Assembly: GCA_019058295.1 (NCBI GenBank)
Contig: JAHPZI010000020.1
Coordinates: 1-42,621 of the forward strand
DNA from: Promethearchaeota archaeon
Lineage (GTDB): Archaea > Asgardarchaeota > Lokiarchaeia > Sigyniarchaeales > SOKP01
Direction of reading: 5' to 3'
Length of the DNA stretch: 42,621 nucleotides
The position numbers and the translations under genes are program-made. The notes beneath the pieces were generated by a model that was not told the DNA's origin, searched no databases, and saw nothing but the letters and a program-made list of their open reading frames with translations. Shown in pieces: positions 8,956 through 17,083 of this stretch. Position 1 is the first letter of the stretch. Every line of letters starts with the position of its first letter.

Positions 8956-9801
8956 TTAATCTAAATCATTTAAAATTGCATCCATTCTTTCTTTTATTGC
9001 GTCTTTCACAATTGGTTGCTTATGAGTAAATATATAGAATTTTTCTTCCCTAATTTCTTCAAAAATAATATCAGCAGCCTGTTCGGGGGTTATTCCAGGT
9101 GATTCTTCTGACACAAATTTAACTTTAGCTATGATTTCTTCAGAATTAATATCTCGAACTGTGATTTGTCTGTCATCTTGATATTCCGATGGACGATTAA
9201 GCCAATTAGAAAAAATATTTGTGCGAACATAACCAGGACATATAACAGATACTTTAATCTTTGAATTAATTTTATCTAAATCAAGTTTCAAAGACTCAGT
9301 AAGTCCGATAATACCAAATTTGCTAGTCACATAAGCAGCACCACCCAGTAATCCAGTTATTAATCCCTCTAATGATGCTGTATTAATAATATGACAATCA
9401 GTATTTTGTTCTAGCATGATTGGTACAAAGATCCTAATTCCATTAATAACACCCCATAAATTTACATTTAAAATCCATTCCCAATCTTTCTGAGTAAACT
9501 CCCAAGTATTTCCGGGAATGCCTATGCCAGCGTTATTGATTACTAAATCAATCTTTCCGTACGTTTGTAATGTTTTCTGAGCTAATTTTTCTACATCTAC
9601 ACTCTTAGATACATCTGTTTCAATAATTGAGAATGCATTCCCAATCTTTTCTAACTTTCTTTTCGCTTTTCTTAAGGCTTTGGTATTATAATCTGCAACC
9701 ATAACTTTCATTCCTTCTGTTAAACATTTCTGAGCTAGAGCTAAACCTATACCACTTGCGGCACCAGTTATTACCGCAATTTTATCTTTAAATTCTTTCA
9801 T
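8956..9801 (-). CDS. Short-chain dehydrogenase/reductase
   Basis: A 281-residue classical SDR, a cytoplasmic NAD(P)-dependent alcohol/ketone oxidoreductase. Motifs: cofactor loop TGAASGIG (12-19), NNAG (89-92), N114, catalytic S143, Y157 and K161 (YVTSK). The aspartate at 37 (VADYN) after the second strand favours NAD over NADP. The C-terminal 70 residues (from about 210) are longer than in minimal SDRs and end in a helical region typical of acyl or steroid dehydrogenases. It lies 30 bp after the HTH-ferredoxin gene, in the same direction. Substrate is not known; 3-hydroxyacyl-CoA is one possibility given the nearby SCP2, hydratase-2 and thiolase genes, but this is inference. Confidence 0.9.
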   Translation of the reverse strand: MKEFKDKIAVITGAASGIGLALAQKCLTEGMKVMVADYNTKALRKAKRKLEKIGNAFSIIETDVSKSVDVEKLAQKTLQTYGKIDLVINNAGIGIPGNTWEFTQKDWEWILNVNLWGVINGIRIFVPIMLEQNTDCHIINTASLEGLITGLLGGAAYVTSKFGIIGLTESLKLDLDKINSKIKVSVICPGYVRTNIFSNWLNRPSEYQDDRQITVRDINSEEIIAKVKFVSEESPGITPEQAADIIFEEIREEKFYIFTHKQPIVKDAIKERMDAILNDLD

Positions 9802-9831
9802 AATTACACATCTATTTTATATTTATTTTAA

Positions 9832-10938
9832 TTAAGTTCTATTTTCTTGATATATTTTATCCATTAGTTCTTTATAATAGGCGGGTATTTCTGAACGTTC
9901 TTCACGATGGAGTTTTATTGCCTCAGTTGGACATGTTACAGCACACACTCCACATCCATAGCATTTTGTTGCATCTACACATGCTTTCTTTTCTTCCAAG
10001 GTAATCGCTTTAAAAATGCACCTAGTGGTACAGAGCCCACATCCCTTACATAACTCTTGATTAACAATAGCAATATTATTTGACTTACTTGTATTATATT
10101 GATTTTTATCTTCAAAACGGGTCATACCTCTCATAAGACTACAACAGCACTCACAACAAGCACAAATAATCTGGTGAAGTGACTGCTGAACATTCTCTGT
10201 AGTAAAGACCAATCCTAATTTAGCCATTTTATCAATGTGTTCATGGGCTTCTTCTTTTGTTAATTCTCTACCCTCGCCCCGCTCTAAGAAATAATTGCCA
10301 AATGGTCCTAATTGTAAACAAGATTCTTCAATAGGGTACTTCTCCTTACATTCTCTAATTCCAAGTAATTCCGTTCGACCTCTACATGGACAATCTGTAG
10401 CAACAATTGGACCTATGCAATTATCAATAACGCGATGCATTTCTTCTGCATTAGATATTTCTGAATGATAATTTAAGGCTTGTTCAACCGGAATAACTCT
10501 TGTAAGGGATGTTCCAGCATCCGAAGACTCATATCTTTTATAAAATTTCTCTTCAATGAAGAATTGTAGATATAATTCTGCTGCTTTTTTGCCCAAACGG
10601 TCTAACATCTTTTTGGACTTTAATCCGATATTGAGAAAATGAGCCATTGTCAAAAAATGAGAATACCCTCCAATATCTTGAATAAGAGCTTTTTCCGTTA
10701 ATTCCCGCATGATTTTTTTTGTTTCAGCTCTCTCTTTACCAAGACGTTTGGAAATTTCTCGCAGGCTTAATGGCTTAACCTCTAAATGTTGGAGGATCTC
10801 AGCTTCTTCGGGTGTAAAAAATAATTTAACATACTCACGAAACGCTTCTGAAACATTACCTTCTTTATCAAGGGGAACATCGTTCGGATATTCCCTCATC
10901 TTTCTTATTATCACTTCATAAGGATCTTCTACAGTCAA
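9832..10938 (-). CDS. HTH-ferredoxin fusion protein with CxCCxCCC motif
   Basis: A 368-residue multidomain redox protein. Residues 40-90 look like a winged helix-turn-helix (AEILQHLEVKPLSLREISKR). A middle domain has C183/C185 (DCPCRGR), C197 and C207. An unusual motif CACCECCC lies at 259-266. The C-terminal ferredoxin has two [4Fe-4S] sets, C297/C300/C303/C307 and C326/C329/C332/C336. The start is TTG at 10938, the only start-type codon before residue 13; an in-frame UGA six bases further upstream is taken as a real stop. The design suggests a redox- or electron-flow-sensing regulator, or an electron carrier whose HTH has lost DNA binding. A paralogue is at 14904-16019 with the same order of motifs. 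It leads the run HTH-ferredoxin, SDR, HisC, GTPase. Confidence 0.82.
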   Translation of the reverse strand: MTVEDPYEVIIRKMREYPNDVPLDKEGNVSEAFREYVKLFFTPEEAEILQHLEVKPLSLREISKRLGKERAETKKIMRELTEKALIQDIGGYSHFLTMAHFLNIGLKSKKMLDRLGKKAAELYLQFFIEEKFYKRYESSDAGTSLTRVIPVEQALNYHSEISNAEEMHRVIDNCIGPIVATDCPCRGRTELLGIRECKEKYPIEESCLQLGPFGNYFLERGEGRELTKEEAHEHIDKMAKLGLVFTTENVQQSLHQIICACCECCCSLMRGMTRFEDKNQYNTSKSNNIAIVNQELCKGCGLCTTRCIFKAITLEEKKACVDATKCYGCGVCAVTCPTEAIKLHREERSEIPAYYKELMDKIYQENRT

Positions 10939-11127
10939 AACTACTCAAATTACTCCGTTTATTAATAATGGAATTTCTTCTCTTTCAAATCTCTTTATAG
11001 TAATTGCTTCTTCTCATTAAGAATTTAAAAATATTAAATTAACCAATTAACATAACAAAATGTAAATATAACTTAACATATAAAATTAAAAAAGTGTAAA
11101 TAAAAAAAAAAATTGAATAAAATTCAA

Positions 11128-11556
11128 TTATAGACCCTTATCTTCCATTATTTCGCCGGCTAAGCTTGCTATCTCGCCGAAAGCCATCGCATCTTGAAGG
11201 TTTCCTTCGATTGTAAGATCTCCTGCCATGTATGCTGAGGTGGCATCCACTTCTTGTGAAAGCATTCCAGACATTATGCTATATGCTGCTTTCAATGTAA
11301 CAGATACATCAGGACCGTCACCTTCACCATAAGAAATTTCACCTTCTCGGGCGGAAATCCAAAATTTATAATCCTTATCGGTTATTACAAATTGCATGCA
11401 TAAATCTGCATCCTCAACTTCCTCTTTCAAGTCTTCATCTTCTGCGGCTAATTGTTTAAAGACTTCGAAGATCTTAAGAACACTGTTTGGTGGGGCGTTC
11501 TCAGGACCAGCCTCACGTAGGGCTTTTAATTCCTCTATTAATTTTTCATCAACCAT
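11128..11556 (-). CDS. SCP2 sterol-binding-domain protein, copy 1
   Basis: A 142-residue, strongly acidic protein made of one SCP2 (sterol carrier protein 2) domain. Landmarks are DADLCMQFVITDKDYKFWIS, the GDGPDVSVTLKA strand and the GDLTIEGNLQDAMAF loop. In other organisms the fold makes a hydrophobic tunnel that binds acyl chains or acyl-CoA. It is cytoplasmic with no signal. It is about 86% identical (20 differences in 142) to the copy just upstream at 11644-12072, so this is a recent tandem duplication; 65 bp at the 3' ends are identical. An acyl-CoA carrier role is plausible given hydratase-2, thiolase and dehydrogenase genes in the window. Confidence 0.88.
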   Translation of the reverse strand: MVDEKLIEELKALREAGPENAPPNSVLKIFEVFKQLAAEDEDLKEEVEDADLCMQFVITDKDYKFWISAREGEISYGEGDGPDVSVTLKAAYSIMSGMLSQEVDATSAYMAGDLTIEGNLQDAMAFGEIASLAGEIMEDKGL

Positions 11557-11643
11557 TTTATATCCCTTTTTTTGATTTTTTTTTGTTTTGGTTTATTAAG
11601 GTTTTAATTTTATTAGATCTTCAAGAATATGAATCAAATTCGG

Positions 11644-12072
11644 CTAAAGGCCCTTATCTTCCATTATTTCGCCGGCTAAGCTTGCTATCTCGCCGAAAGC
11701 CATCGCATCTTGAAGATTTCCTTCGATTACAAGATCCCCTGACATGTATGCTGAGGTGGCATCCACTTCTTGTGAAAGAATTCCAGACATTGTTTCAAAT
11801 GTTGCTTTCATTGTAACAGATACATCAGGACCGTCACCGTCACCATAAGAAATTACACCATCTCGGGCGGAAATCCAAAATTTATTATCCCTATCGGTTA
11901 TTACAAATTGCATGCATAAATCTGCATCTTCAACTTCCTCTTTCAAGTCTTCATCTTCTGCGGCTAGTTGTTTAAAAACCTCGAAGACCTTGAAGATTGC
12001 ATCTGGTGGGGCGTTCTCAGGACCAGCTTCACGTATTGCTTTTAATTCCTCTAATAGTTTTTCATCAACCAT
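11644..12072 (-). CDS. SCP2 sterol-binding-domain protein, copy 2
   Basis: The upstream member of the tandem pair, 142 residues, same domain as copy 1 with 20 substitutions, clustered in residues 23-30 and 60-95. Conserved landmarks are DADLCMQFVITDRDNKFWIS, GDGPDVSVTMKA and GDLVIEGNLQDAMAF. The ATG context (ATATAAAATGG on the coding strand) is shared with copy 1, so part of the upstream region was duplicated too. The gap between copies is 87 bp and T-rich on the plus strand. It is divergent from the regulator at 12380, with the long homopolymer-like tract in between. Predicted soluble lipid or acyl-CoA carrier. Confidence 0.88.
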   Translation of the reverse strand: MVDEKLLEELKAIREAGPENAPPDAIFKVFEVFKQLAAEDEDLKEEVEDADLCMQFVITDRDNKFWISARDGVISYGDGDGPDVSVTMKATFETMSGILSQEVDATSAYMSGDLVIEGNLQDAMAFGEIASLAGEIMEDKGL

Positions 12073-12379
12073 TTTATATCACATTTTTTGGTTTTTTTTT
12101 TGTTTTGTTTTAGTTTTGTTTTATTTTTGTTTTGTAATATCTTTGTTTTATTTTTTTTTTATTTTATTTTTTTTTGTTTTTCTTTTATTTTATTGTTTTT
12201 TTTTTTATTTTTTTTATCTATCTCCCGAGTAGCATTAAATCCAGAATTATTGAGATTATGAATAACATTTTTAAAACCAATTTTTGTTGAGATTATTATG
12301 ATTAAATCTTATTTAAGGATTACTCTTAGTGATTACCATTAATGGAAAGTTTAAATAAAATCCTTCTAATATTAATACA
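12073..12379. other. Divergent intergenic region with about 130 bp T-rich tract
   Basis: No gene is seen here. Bases 12085-12216 are almost pure T on the plus strand with scattered G, A and single C (runs such as T10 and T12). If the SCP2 gene is transcribed from the upstream TTTTAAAA-like element near 12270-12280, this tract would be a poly-A-rich 5' leader. The right-hand end holds the promoter of the regulator gene. Confidence 0.6.
12344..12357 (+). promoter_or_regulatory. BRE/TATA promoter of the regulator operon
   Basis: GGAAAG followed by TTTAAATA is a near-consensus archaeal BRE plus TATA box. The box centre is 26 bases before the ATG at 12380, the textbook distance to a transcription start, so the mRNA should be leaderless. 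No ribosome-binding site precedes the ATG, which agrees. Confidence 0.65.
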
Positions 12380-13048
12380 ATGAATAAAAACGGAGAGAGA
12401 AGGGATTTTTCAAAAGAAATTTTGAATTATCTACTAATTAATCCTTCTGGTGTAACTATTACTGATATTGCAAAAGGCATAAATACATCTAGGATTACCG
12501 CTAGCAAATATGTTAGTGTTCTTGAAGCTAAGAAAAAGATAACTACAAAGCAAATTGGAGCATATACACTATATTTCAGTGTCCAAAGAGATTTAATCCC
12601 CAAAAACGTCATGCTTTCTTTTTACACTGGATTATTAAAAGGAATAAAGGAAGAAATTACAGATAAAGAGACATATAAGAAATTTGGCAAAATTATTGCT
12701 GATTTTATGAAATTTCCTTACGGGTCACCTGTTTCTGCTGATATATTACCAAATAAAGGAGGAACAAAGGAGAAATATTACAAGTATATAGGAGAGAATC
12801 TCTCTCTTCTTGGTTTCATCTATGAACGGAAACCTAAAATAAAGACAGAAGTAATGGATGATAAAACATTTTATACGATAAGCGATATAGAATTATTTGA
12901 CAAATCTGAAGATTTTGATGTTCATTATTATATTACTTCGGGCGTTATTGAAAAAATAGCTTCAAGGTTTTTTCCGAAAGCATTTTGCAATGTTGAGGAA
13001 ATAGACGTAAAGAAACGGATTGTAAAAATATCTCTTAAACTTAATTAA
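12380..13048 (+). CDS. Winged-helix transcriptional regulator
   Basis: A 222-residue protein with an N-terminal winged helix (residues 12-65: EILNYLLINPSGVTITDIAK, then the recognition helix SRITASKYVSVLEA and a wing). The C-terminal 150 residues are an unrecognised sensor-like domain resembling small-ligand or heme-sensing families (residues 80-222), with one cysteine (C205). It starts a plus-strand operon with the DUF169 gene (19 bp gap) and the metallo-hydrolase gene (22 bp gap), and is divergent from the SCP2 genes. A local regulator of one or both is therefore likely. Its promoter predicts a leaderless transcript. The ligand is unknown. Confidence 0.75.
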   Translation: MNKNGERRDFSKEILNYLLINPSGVTITDIAKGINTSRITASKYVSVLEAKKKITTKQIGAYTLYFSVQRDLIPKNVMLSFYTGLLKGIKEEITDKETYKKFGKIIADFMKFPYGSPVSADILPNKGGTKEKYYKYIGENLSLLGFIYERKPKIKTEVMDDKTFYTISDIELFDKSEDFDVHYYITSGVIEKIASRFFPKAFCNVEEIDVKKRIVKISLKLN

Positions 13049-13067
13049 TGAAAAATGGTAAATTAAA

Positions 13068-13916
13068 ATGGTTGATAAAAACAGTAAAGAAGACTACCAA
13101 GCAGCGGGGCAAGAAATATATGATAAATTACATCTTGCAACCTATCCTGTTGCGATTAAATTTTATAAGGACGAGAAGGAAATCCCCAGAAATGTGACAA
13201 GACCGCATGTTATGGGGAAGAAAATGAGTATATGCCAGACTTTTACGATGGCTAGAAAGTTTAATCAGAGCTATGCGATTTCACCGAAGGATAATTTTTG
13301 TACTCCCTCTTCTGTTGGATTTGGATGGGTACCAATAACAAAGGAAGAGTTTATCGAGAGTCAGGTGAGACAGAAATGGCATAAGGATGAGGCGGCTGAA
13401 AAACGCAGAGCTGAGAAAATATATATGAGGAATTATCAAAATCTTATTGCTCTGGGATATCGTGGGCTTATTGCTTCCCCACTGCCAGAGACTCGTGTAA
13501 TCCCAGATACCGTTCTGATTTTTGGTAATGGCGCTCAGATTACTCATATAATTCATGCGCTAAATTATGAACATAAAAAGAAATATGCCGTAAGCTCTAA
13601 TTTTGAGGGTTTTGGAGAATCTTGCGGTAAGGGTGGCTTAATGCCATTTATAACTCGTAAAGCACAGATTGTCATTCCCGGTGCGGGAGATCGCGCATTT
13701 GGGGGGATTCAGGATCATGAAATAGCAATTGGCATGCCTGGCAAGTTTATCTTCTATGTTTTACAAAACTTGTTCAAAACAGGTGGTAAACAAGGTCTTG
13801 GCTTCCCTATTCGAGCATTGATCCCTATGGGTTTAACTGAAAACCTTACCCCAGGATTTAAATATATGAGAGAAGTTATTGATAAGAAATTAAAAGAATT
13901 AGAAGAACAAGATTAG
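13068..13916 (+). CDS. DUF169 (COG2043) family protein
   Basis: A 282-residue cytoplasmic protein of the DUF169 family, common in anaerobic archaea and bacteria and without an assigned reaction. Recognised by the pattern LHLATYPVAIKF at 21-32, the early cysteine segment (MSICQTF, 48-54), the DNFCTPSSVGFG segment and the late VIPGAGDRAFGGIQDHE region. Three cysteines (C51, C76, and one in GESCGKGG) sit in conserved positions and may bind an iron-sulfur cluster or another metal; this is inference. It is translated after the regulator in what looks like one operon and precedes an MBL-fold hydrolase. Confidence 0.8.
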   Translation: MVDKNSKEDYQAAGQEIYDKLHLATYPVAIKFYKDEKEIPRNVTRPHVMGKKMSICQTFTMARKFNQSYAISPKDNFCTPSSVGFGWVPITKEEFIESQVRQKWHKDEAAEKRRAEKIYMRNYQNLIALGYRGLIASPLPETRVIPDTVLIFGNGAQITHIIHALNYEHKKKYAVSSNFEGFGESCGKGGLMPFITRKAQIVIPGAGDRAFGGIQDHEIAIGMPGKFIFYVLQNLFKTGGKQGLGFPIRALIPMGLTENLTPGFKYMREVIDKKLKELEEQD

Positions 13917-13938
13917 ATTAAATAGACTAAAAAAAAAG

Positions 13939-14877
13939 GTGAAGAATCTGATAAGTCAAGATAAAATACTTAAAGATGGGAAGTTACATATCTTTTTACT
14001 AGGTACCGGAGGTCCTATGGGTAATGAACTTAGAGTCTCACCTGGTATTGCTGTGATTGCAGAAGGAGAGTTTATTCTTTTCGATGTTGGGCCAGGATCT
14101 TATAGGAATGCTAATATATTGAGATTACCCACCGAGAGTTTAAGTGTGATATTCTTTACACACTTCCATTCTGACCATATAGGGGATCTCGGAGAGGCAA
14201 ACATGGATTCATGGGGAAGGGGAAGGACTAAACCCATACAAATTTATGGTCCCAAGGGAGTAGAAAAAGTAGTTAATGGATTCATTATGGCGTATGAGTT
14301 AGATACAGGATATAGAATAGCTCACCATAACGAGGAGATTATGCCGCCAGAAGCAAGCATACCTATAATTAAAACAGTCGATTTAAAAGCTCCTGAAGAC
14401 AGAGAATTAATTTTTGAGAAAAATGGATTAGAAATCTATGCTTTTGAGGTTGATCATTCACCAATTAAACCTGCGTTTGGTTATAGAATAGAATGGAAAG
14501 GTAATATCGTGGTAATAACGGGTGATACTGTAAAAACAGCGAATCTTGTTAAACATACCCAAAATGCGGATATTCTTATTAGTGAAGCAATCTCTTTCGA
14601 TATGTTAAACAACTTAGTAAAGGGTGCTAAACGGTTTGGGCTTGATAGATTTGTAAAACTATTAACAGATGTTCAAGATTATCATATGGAACCTAAAATA
14701 GCAGCAGAATTAGCAAAAGAAGCTGCTGTAAAAAAACTCGTGATTGTCCATATTGTTCCTCCCCTCGCTAATGAAAAGCTTGAAAAAGTGTATTTAAAGG
14801 GTGTAGAGGAAATTTTTGATGGAGAAATTATAATGGGAAAAGATTGCATGAAGTTTAAGCTTGAACCAAAAAATTAA
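13939..14877 (+). CDS. Metallo-beta-lactamase-fold hydrolase (RNase Z/arylsulfatase-like)
   Basis: A 312-residue MBL-fold protein with motif HFHSDH at residues 75-80 (metal ligands H75, H77, D79, H80) and further ligands in VDHSPIKPAFGYR and TGDT. The LGTGGPMGN start of the first strand and the insertion after HxHxDH resemble tRNase Z and related phosphodiesterases or arylsulfatases. The start is GTG at 13939; an embedded GGTGA overlaps it, so translation may begin slightly differently. It lies 22 bp after DUF169. A true tRNA 3'-processing role is not supported by context; a small-molecule hydrolase is equally likely. It ends 26 bp from the convergent HTH-ferredoxin gene. Confidence 0.85.
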   Translation: MKNLISQDKILKDGKLHIFLLGTGGPMGNELRVSPGIAVIAEGEFILFDVGPGSYRNANILRLPTESLSVIFFTHFHSDHIGDLGEANMDSWGRGRTKPIQIYGPKGVEKVVNGFIMAYELDTGYRIAHHNEEIMPPEASIPIIKTVDLKAPEDRELIFEKNGLEIYAFEVDHSPIKPAFGYRIEWKGNIVVITGDTVKTANLVKHTQNADILISEAISFDMLNNLVKGAKRFGLDRFVKLLTDVQDYHMEPKIAAELAKEAAVKKLVIVHIVPPLANEKLEKVYLKGVEEIFDGEIIMGKDCMKFKLEPKN

Positions 14878-14903
14878 AAAAATTGATGAAAAGTGAATTA
14901 GTA

Positions 14904-16019
14904 CTAACCTGTAGGAATTACAGTCACAATTCTTTTCCCACTAGTTAAGGATATTGCATTCTCTGGACAAAAATAAGCACATACACCACATCCAATACAG
15001 TATTCTTCAATTCTTTCAGCTTTATCGTCATCATTTAATTCTATAGCAGCCATATGACATTTTTCCACACATGTTCCACACCCTACGCATATGTCCTGAT
15101 TAATTTCTGCTAGAAAGTTAGTCGCATTATTTGTAGGAATGAATGCAACATTTCTACTGTTTGGACAGCAGCAACTACAACAATTACATATCGCTACTTC
15201 CTCTTTATGGATGTCAGAATGGAGATGATATGCTTTATGAACCAATCCTGCTTCTTCGCATTTTTTTAGGATTTCTAATGCCTCCTCTTTAGACACCAGT
15301 CTAGAAAAACCATGATTAGATGTATGTCTCGCAGATTTACCCAAAGTAAAACAATTTTCAAATGAAGAATCGATTTGTTTACATGGATCTTCTAAAACCT
15401 CTTTTTGTTGTCGGCAAAAGCAATGACCCACGGCGATCTCATCGCATTTTTCAATGATTTCTTCAATTTTTTGTGCTGGTAAAATTTGTTCTGTTGGAAC
15501 TTCTAAATCCTTATCAACATTTATTTCTATATTTCCTATAGGCACAGTTCTATCAATCGGGGGCATTTTTTTCATCAAAGAAACATAACTATCGGAATTG
15601 GCTTGGAAAGAACTTCCTATTTCATTATGTAAATTATGACCCAATTCTGCTAACTTCTTAGTTTTCTCAGAATTATCAAGTTCCTTCATAAAAAGATATT
15701 CAAATTGACGCATAATCGGTAAAATTCGATACACCATTATTCCCTGACTATTTGGTTGATTAAATATTACACCATTCTTTGCCAAGGAATCTACTTTCTT
15801 TAAAATTTCTTCTTCAGATAACTTGCTATTTTTCTTTAATTCTTCCATAGTTTGAGAGACATTTCTTCTAAAAGCCATTATAAAATCCAGTTCGTCTTCC
15901 TTTATATTTAGCTTTAAAATGTCCAATAAAGTGTCGCTAACAGGATATGGAAAAGCTCCGGCTTTGTTTAATACACTTGCGACTTTTTTATACTTAGCAT
16001 CTATATTAGCATCTGACAT
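14904..16019 (-). CDS. HTH-ferredoxin fusion protein with CxCCxCCC motif, paralogue 2
   Basis: A 371-residue paralogue of the protein at 9832-10938 with the same architecture but low overall identity. It has an N-terminal helical/winged-helix region (45-105), C200/C202 (GHCFCRQ), C213 and C223, the motif CNCCSCCC (278-285), and a two-cluster ferredoxin (C311/C314/C317/C321; C341/C344/C347/C351). Conservation of CxCCxCCC between two divergent copies argues that it is functional, perhaps a cluster or metal site. The ATG at 16019 fits the N-terminus. It is alone on its strand, divergent from the hydratase-2 gene with a 139-bp AT-rich gap, and could regulate or serve it. Partner unknown. Confidence 0.82.
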   Translation of the reverse strand: MSDANIDAKYKKVASVLNKAGAFPYPVSDTLLDILKLNIKEDELDFIMAFRRNVSQTMEELKKNSKLSEEEILKKVDSLAKNGVIFNQPNSQGIMVYRILPIMRQFEYLFMKELDNSEKTKKLAELGHNLHNEIGSSFQANSDSYVSLMKKMPPIDRTVPIGNIEINVDKDLEVPTEQILPAQKIEEIIEKCDEIAVGHCFCRQQKEVLEDPCKQIDSSFENCFTLGKSARHTSNHGFSRLVSKEEALEILKKCEEAGLVHKAYHLHSDIHKEEVAICNCCSCCCPNSRNVAFIPTNNATNFLAEINQDICVGCGTCVEKCHMAAIELNDDDKAERIEEYCIGCGVCAYFCPENAISLTSGKRIVTVIPTG

Positions 16020-16158
16020 TTTGATACATTTTTCAATATTTCTTTTTAATAAAATTAGATTAAATTAATATTTTTAAAAATTAGTTAATATAAGTAATTA
16101 ATTATCAATTTTTAATAGAATTTATTTTAACTATAATTAAAAAAAATGAGTTTTTAAT

Positions 16159-16992
16159 ATGTCAAAATCAAAAATAGATTTAAGCTCGATTGGAAAAACA
16201 AATGAGGGATCATTCAAGTACGATTGGAAAAGAGTCGTTTTATATAATTTAGGAATTGGTGCACAAGCAGAAGATTTACCTTTTGTTTACGAAAAAGCAA
16301 AGGGAGGTCTGAAAGCTTTTCCAAGTTTTGCTACAATAGTTGGAGGTAGCGCTCTATTTTTTCCGGGTGGGACAGATTTTGTCCGATTATTGCACGGAGA
16401 GCAATTAATCCGTCTTTATAAGCCATTTAGCCCAAAAGGAACTATTAAAACAAAAGCAGTAATAGAAAATATCTTCGATAAAGTAAAAGCTGCTCTCATA
16501 CATGTAAAAATATCTGGACATTCTAGAGGTGATCATATATTTGATACAAGGTATGTCTTTTTCGTTGGTGGCTCTGGAGGTTTTGGTGGAGATCCTGGAC
16601 CAAAGACTGAACCCTTAAACCCTCCAGAAGGTGTGGAACCCGATTTTAGCATTTCTTTTCAGACAACTACAAATCAAGCAGCATGGTATAGACTTAACGG
16701 AGATTTTAATCCGTTACATATAGATCCGAAATTTGCTAAAATGGCACGTCAACCAAGACCAATCCTACATGGTTTATGTACTTATGGTATTGCTACACGT
16801 TCTATTGTATATGGCCTTTGTGATGGAGATGTGTCCCGCTTTAAAGAATTCAACGCGAGATTTAAAGGTGTCGTGTTTCCTGGAGAGACACTTACGACAG
16901 AAGGGTGGAAAAATAACGGGCGTTATATCATTCAAGTTCGCAAGGAGGATAACACTGTAGTGCTTGGTAATGCCTATGCGATAGTAGAATAA
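16159..16992 (+). CDS. MaoC-type enoyl-CoA hydratase 2
   Basis: A 277-residue double hot-dog enzyme predicted to hydrate trans-2-enoyl-CoA to (R)-3-hydroxyacyl-CoA. Residues 1-140 form the non-catalytic hot-dog half and residues 160-277 the catalytic half. The hydratase-2 motif YRLNGDFNPLHIDP (177-190) carries catalytic D182 and H187, equivalent to the Asp/His pair of eukaryotic MFE-2 hydratase. PILHGLCTYG is the following helix. A T-run follows the stop (17001-17008), and the thiolase gene starts 92 bp downstream. Together with the SDR, thiolase and SCP2 genes it suggests beta-oxidation or its reversal. Direction and chain length cannot be told. Confidence 0.9.
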   Translation: MSKSKIDLSSIGKTNEGSFKYDWKRVVLYNLGIGAQAEDLPFVYEKAKGGLKAFPSFATIVGGSALFFPGGTDFVRLLHGEQLIRLYKPFSPKGTIKTKAVIENIFDKVKAALIHVKISGHSRGDHIFDTRYVFFVGGSGGFGGDPGPKTEPLNPPEGVEPDFSISFQTTTNQAAWYRLNGDFNPLHIDPKFAKMARQPRPILHGLCTYGIATRSIVYGLCDGDVSRFKEFNARFKGVVFPGETLTTEGWKNNGRYIIQVRKEDNTVVLGNAYAIVE

Positions 16993-17000
16993 TAAAGTTA

Positions 17001-17008
17001 TTTTTTTT
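17001..17008 (+). terminator. T-run terminator after hydratase-2 gene
   Basis: Eight consecutive T begin nine bases after the stop codon, with further T-rich sequence beyond. Archaeal intrinsic termination needs only a T-run, so this is a plausible end, though read-through into the thiolase gene is possible. Confidence 0.4.
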
Positions 17009-17083
17009 GTTACAATTTTAACTTTTAATAAAAAAAACTAATAATTAAAAATTCAAAAAAATAATTAGAGTGATAAATCTAAA

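Noticed and set aside
10945..10947. In-frame UGA upstream of the TTG start of the HTH-ferredoxin gene, as another selenocysteine
   Set aside because: The sequence upstream of it is not conserved and has no cysteine context; it is a normal upstream stop.
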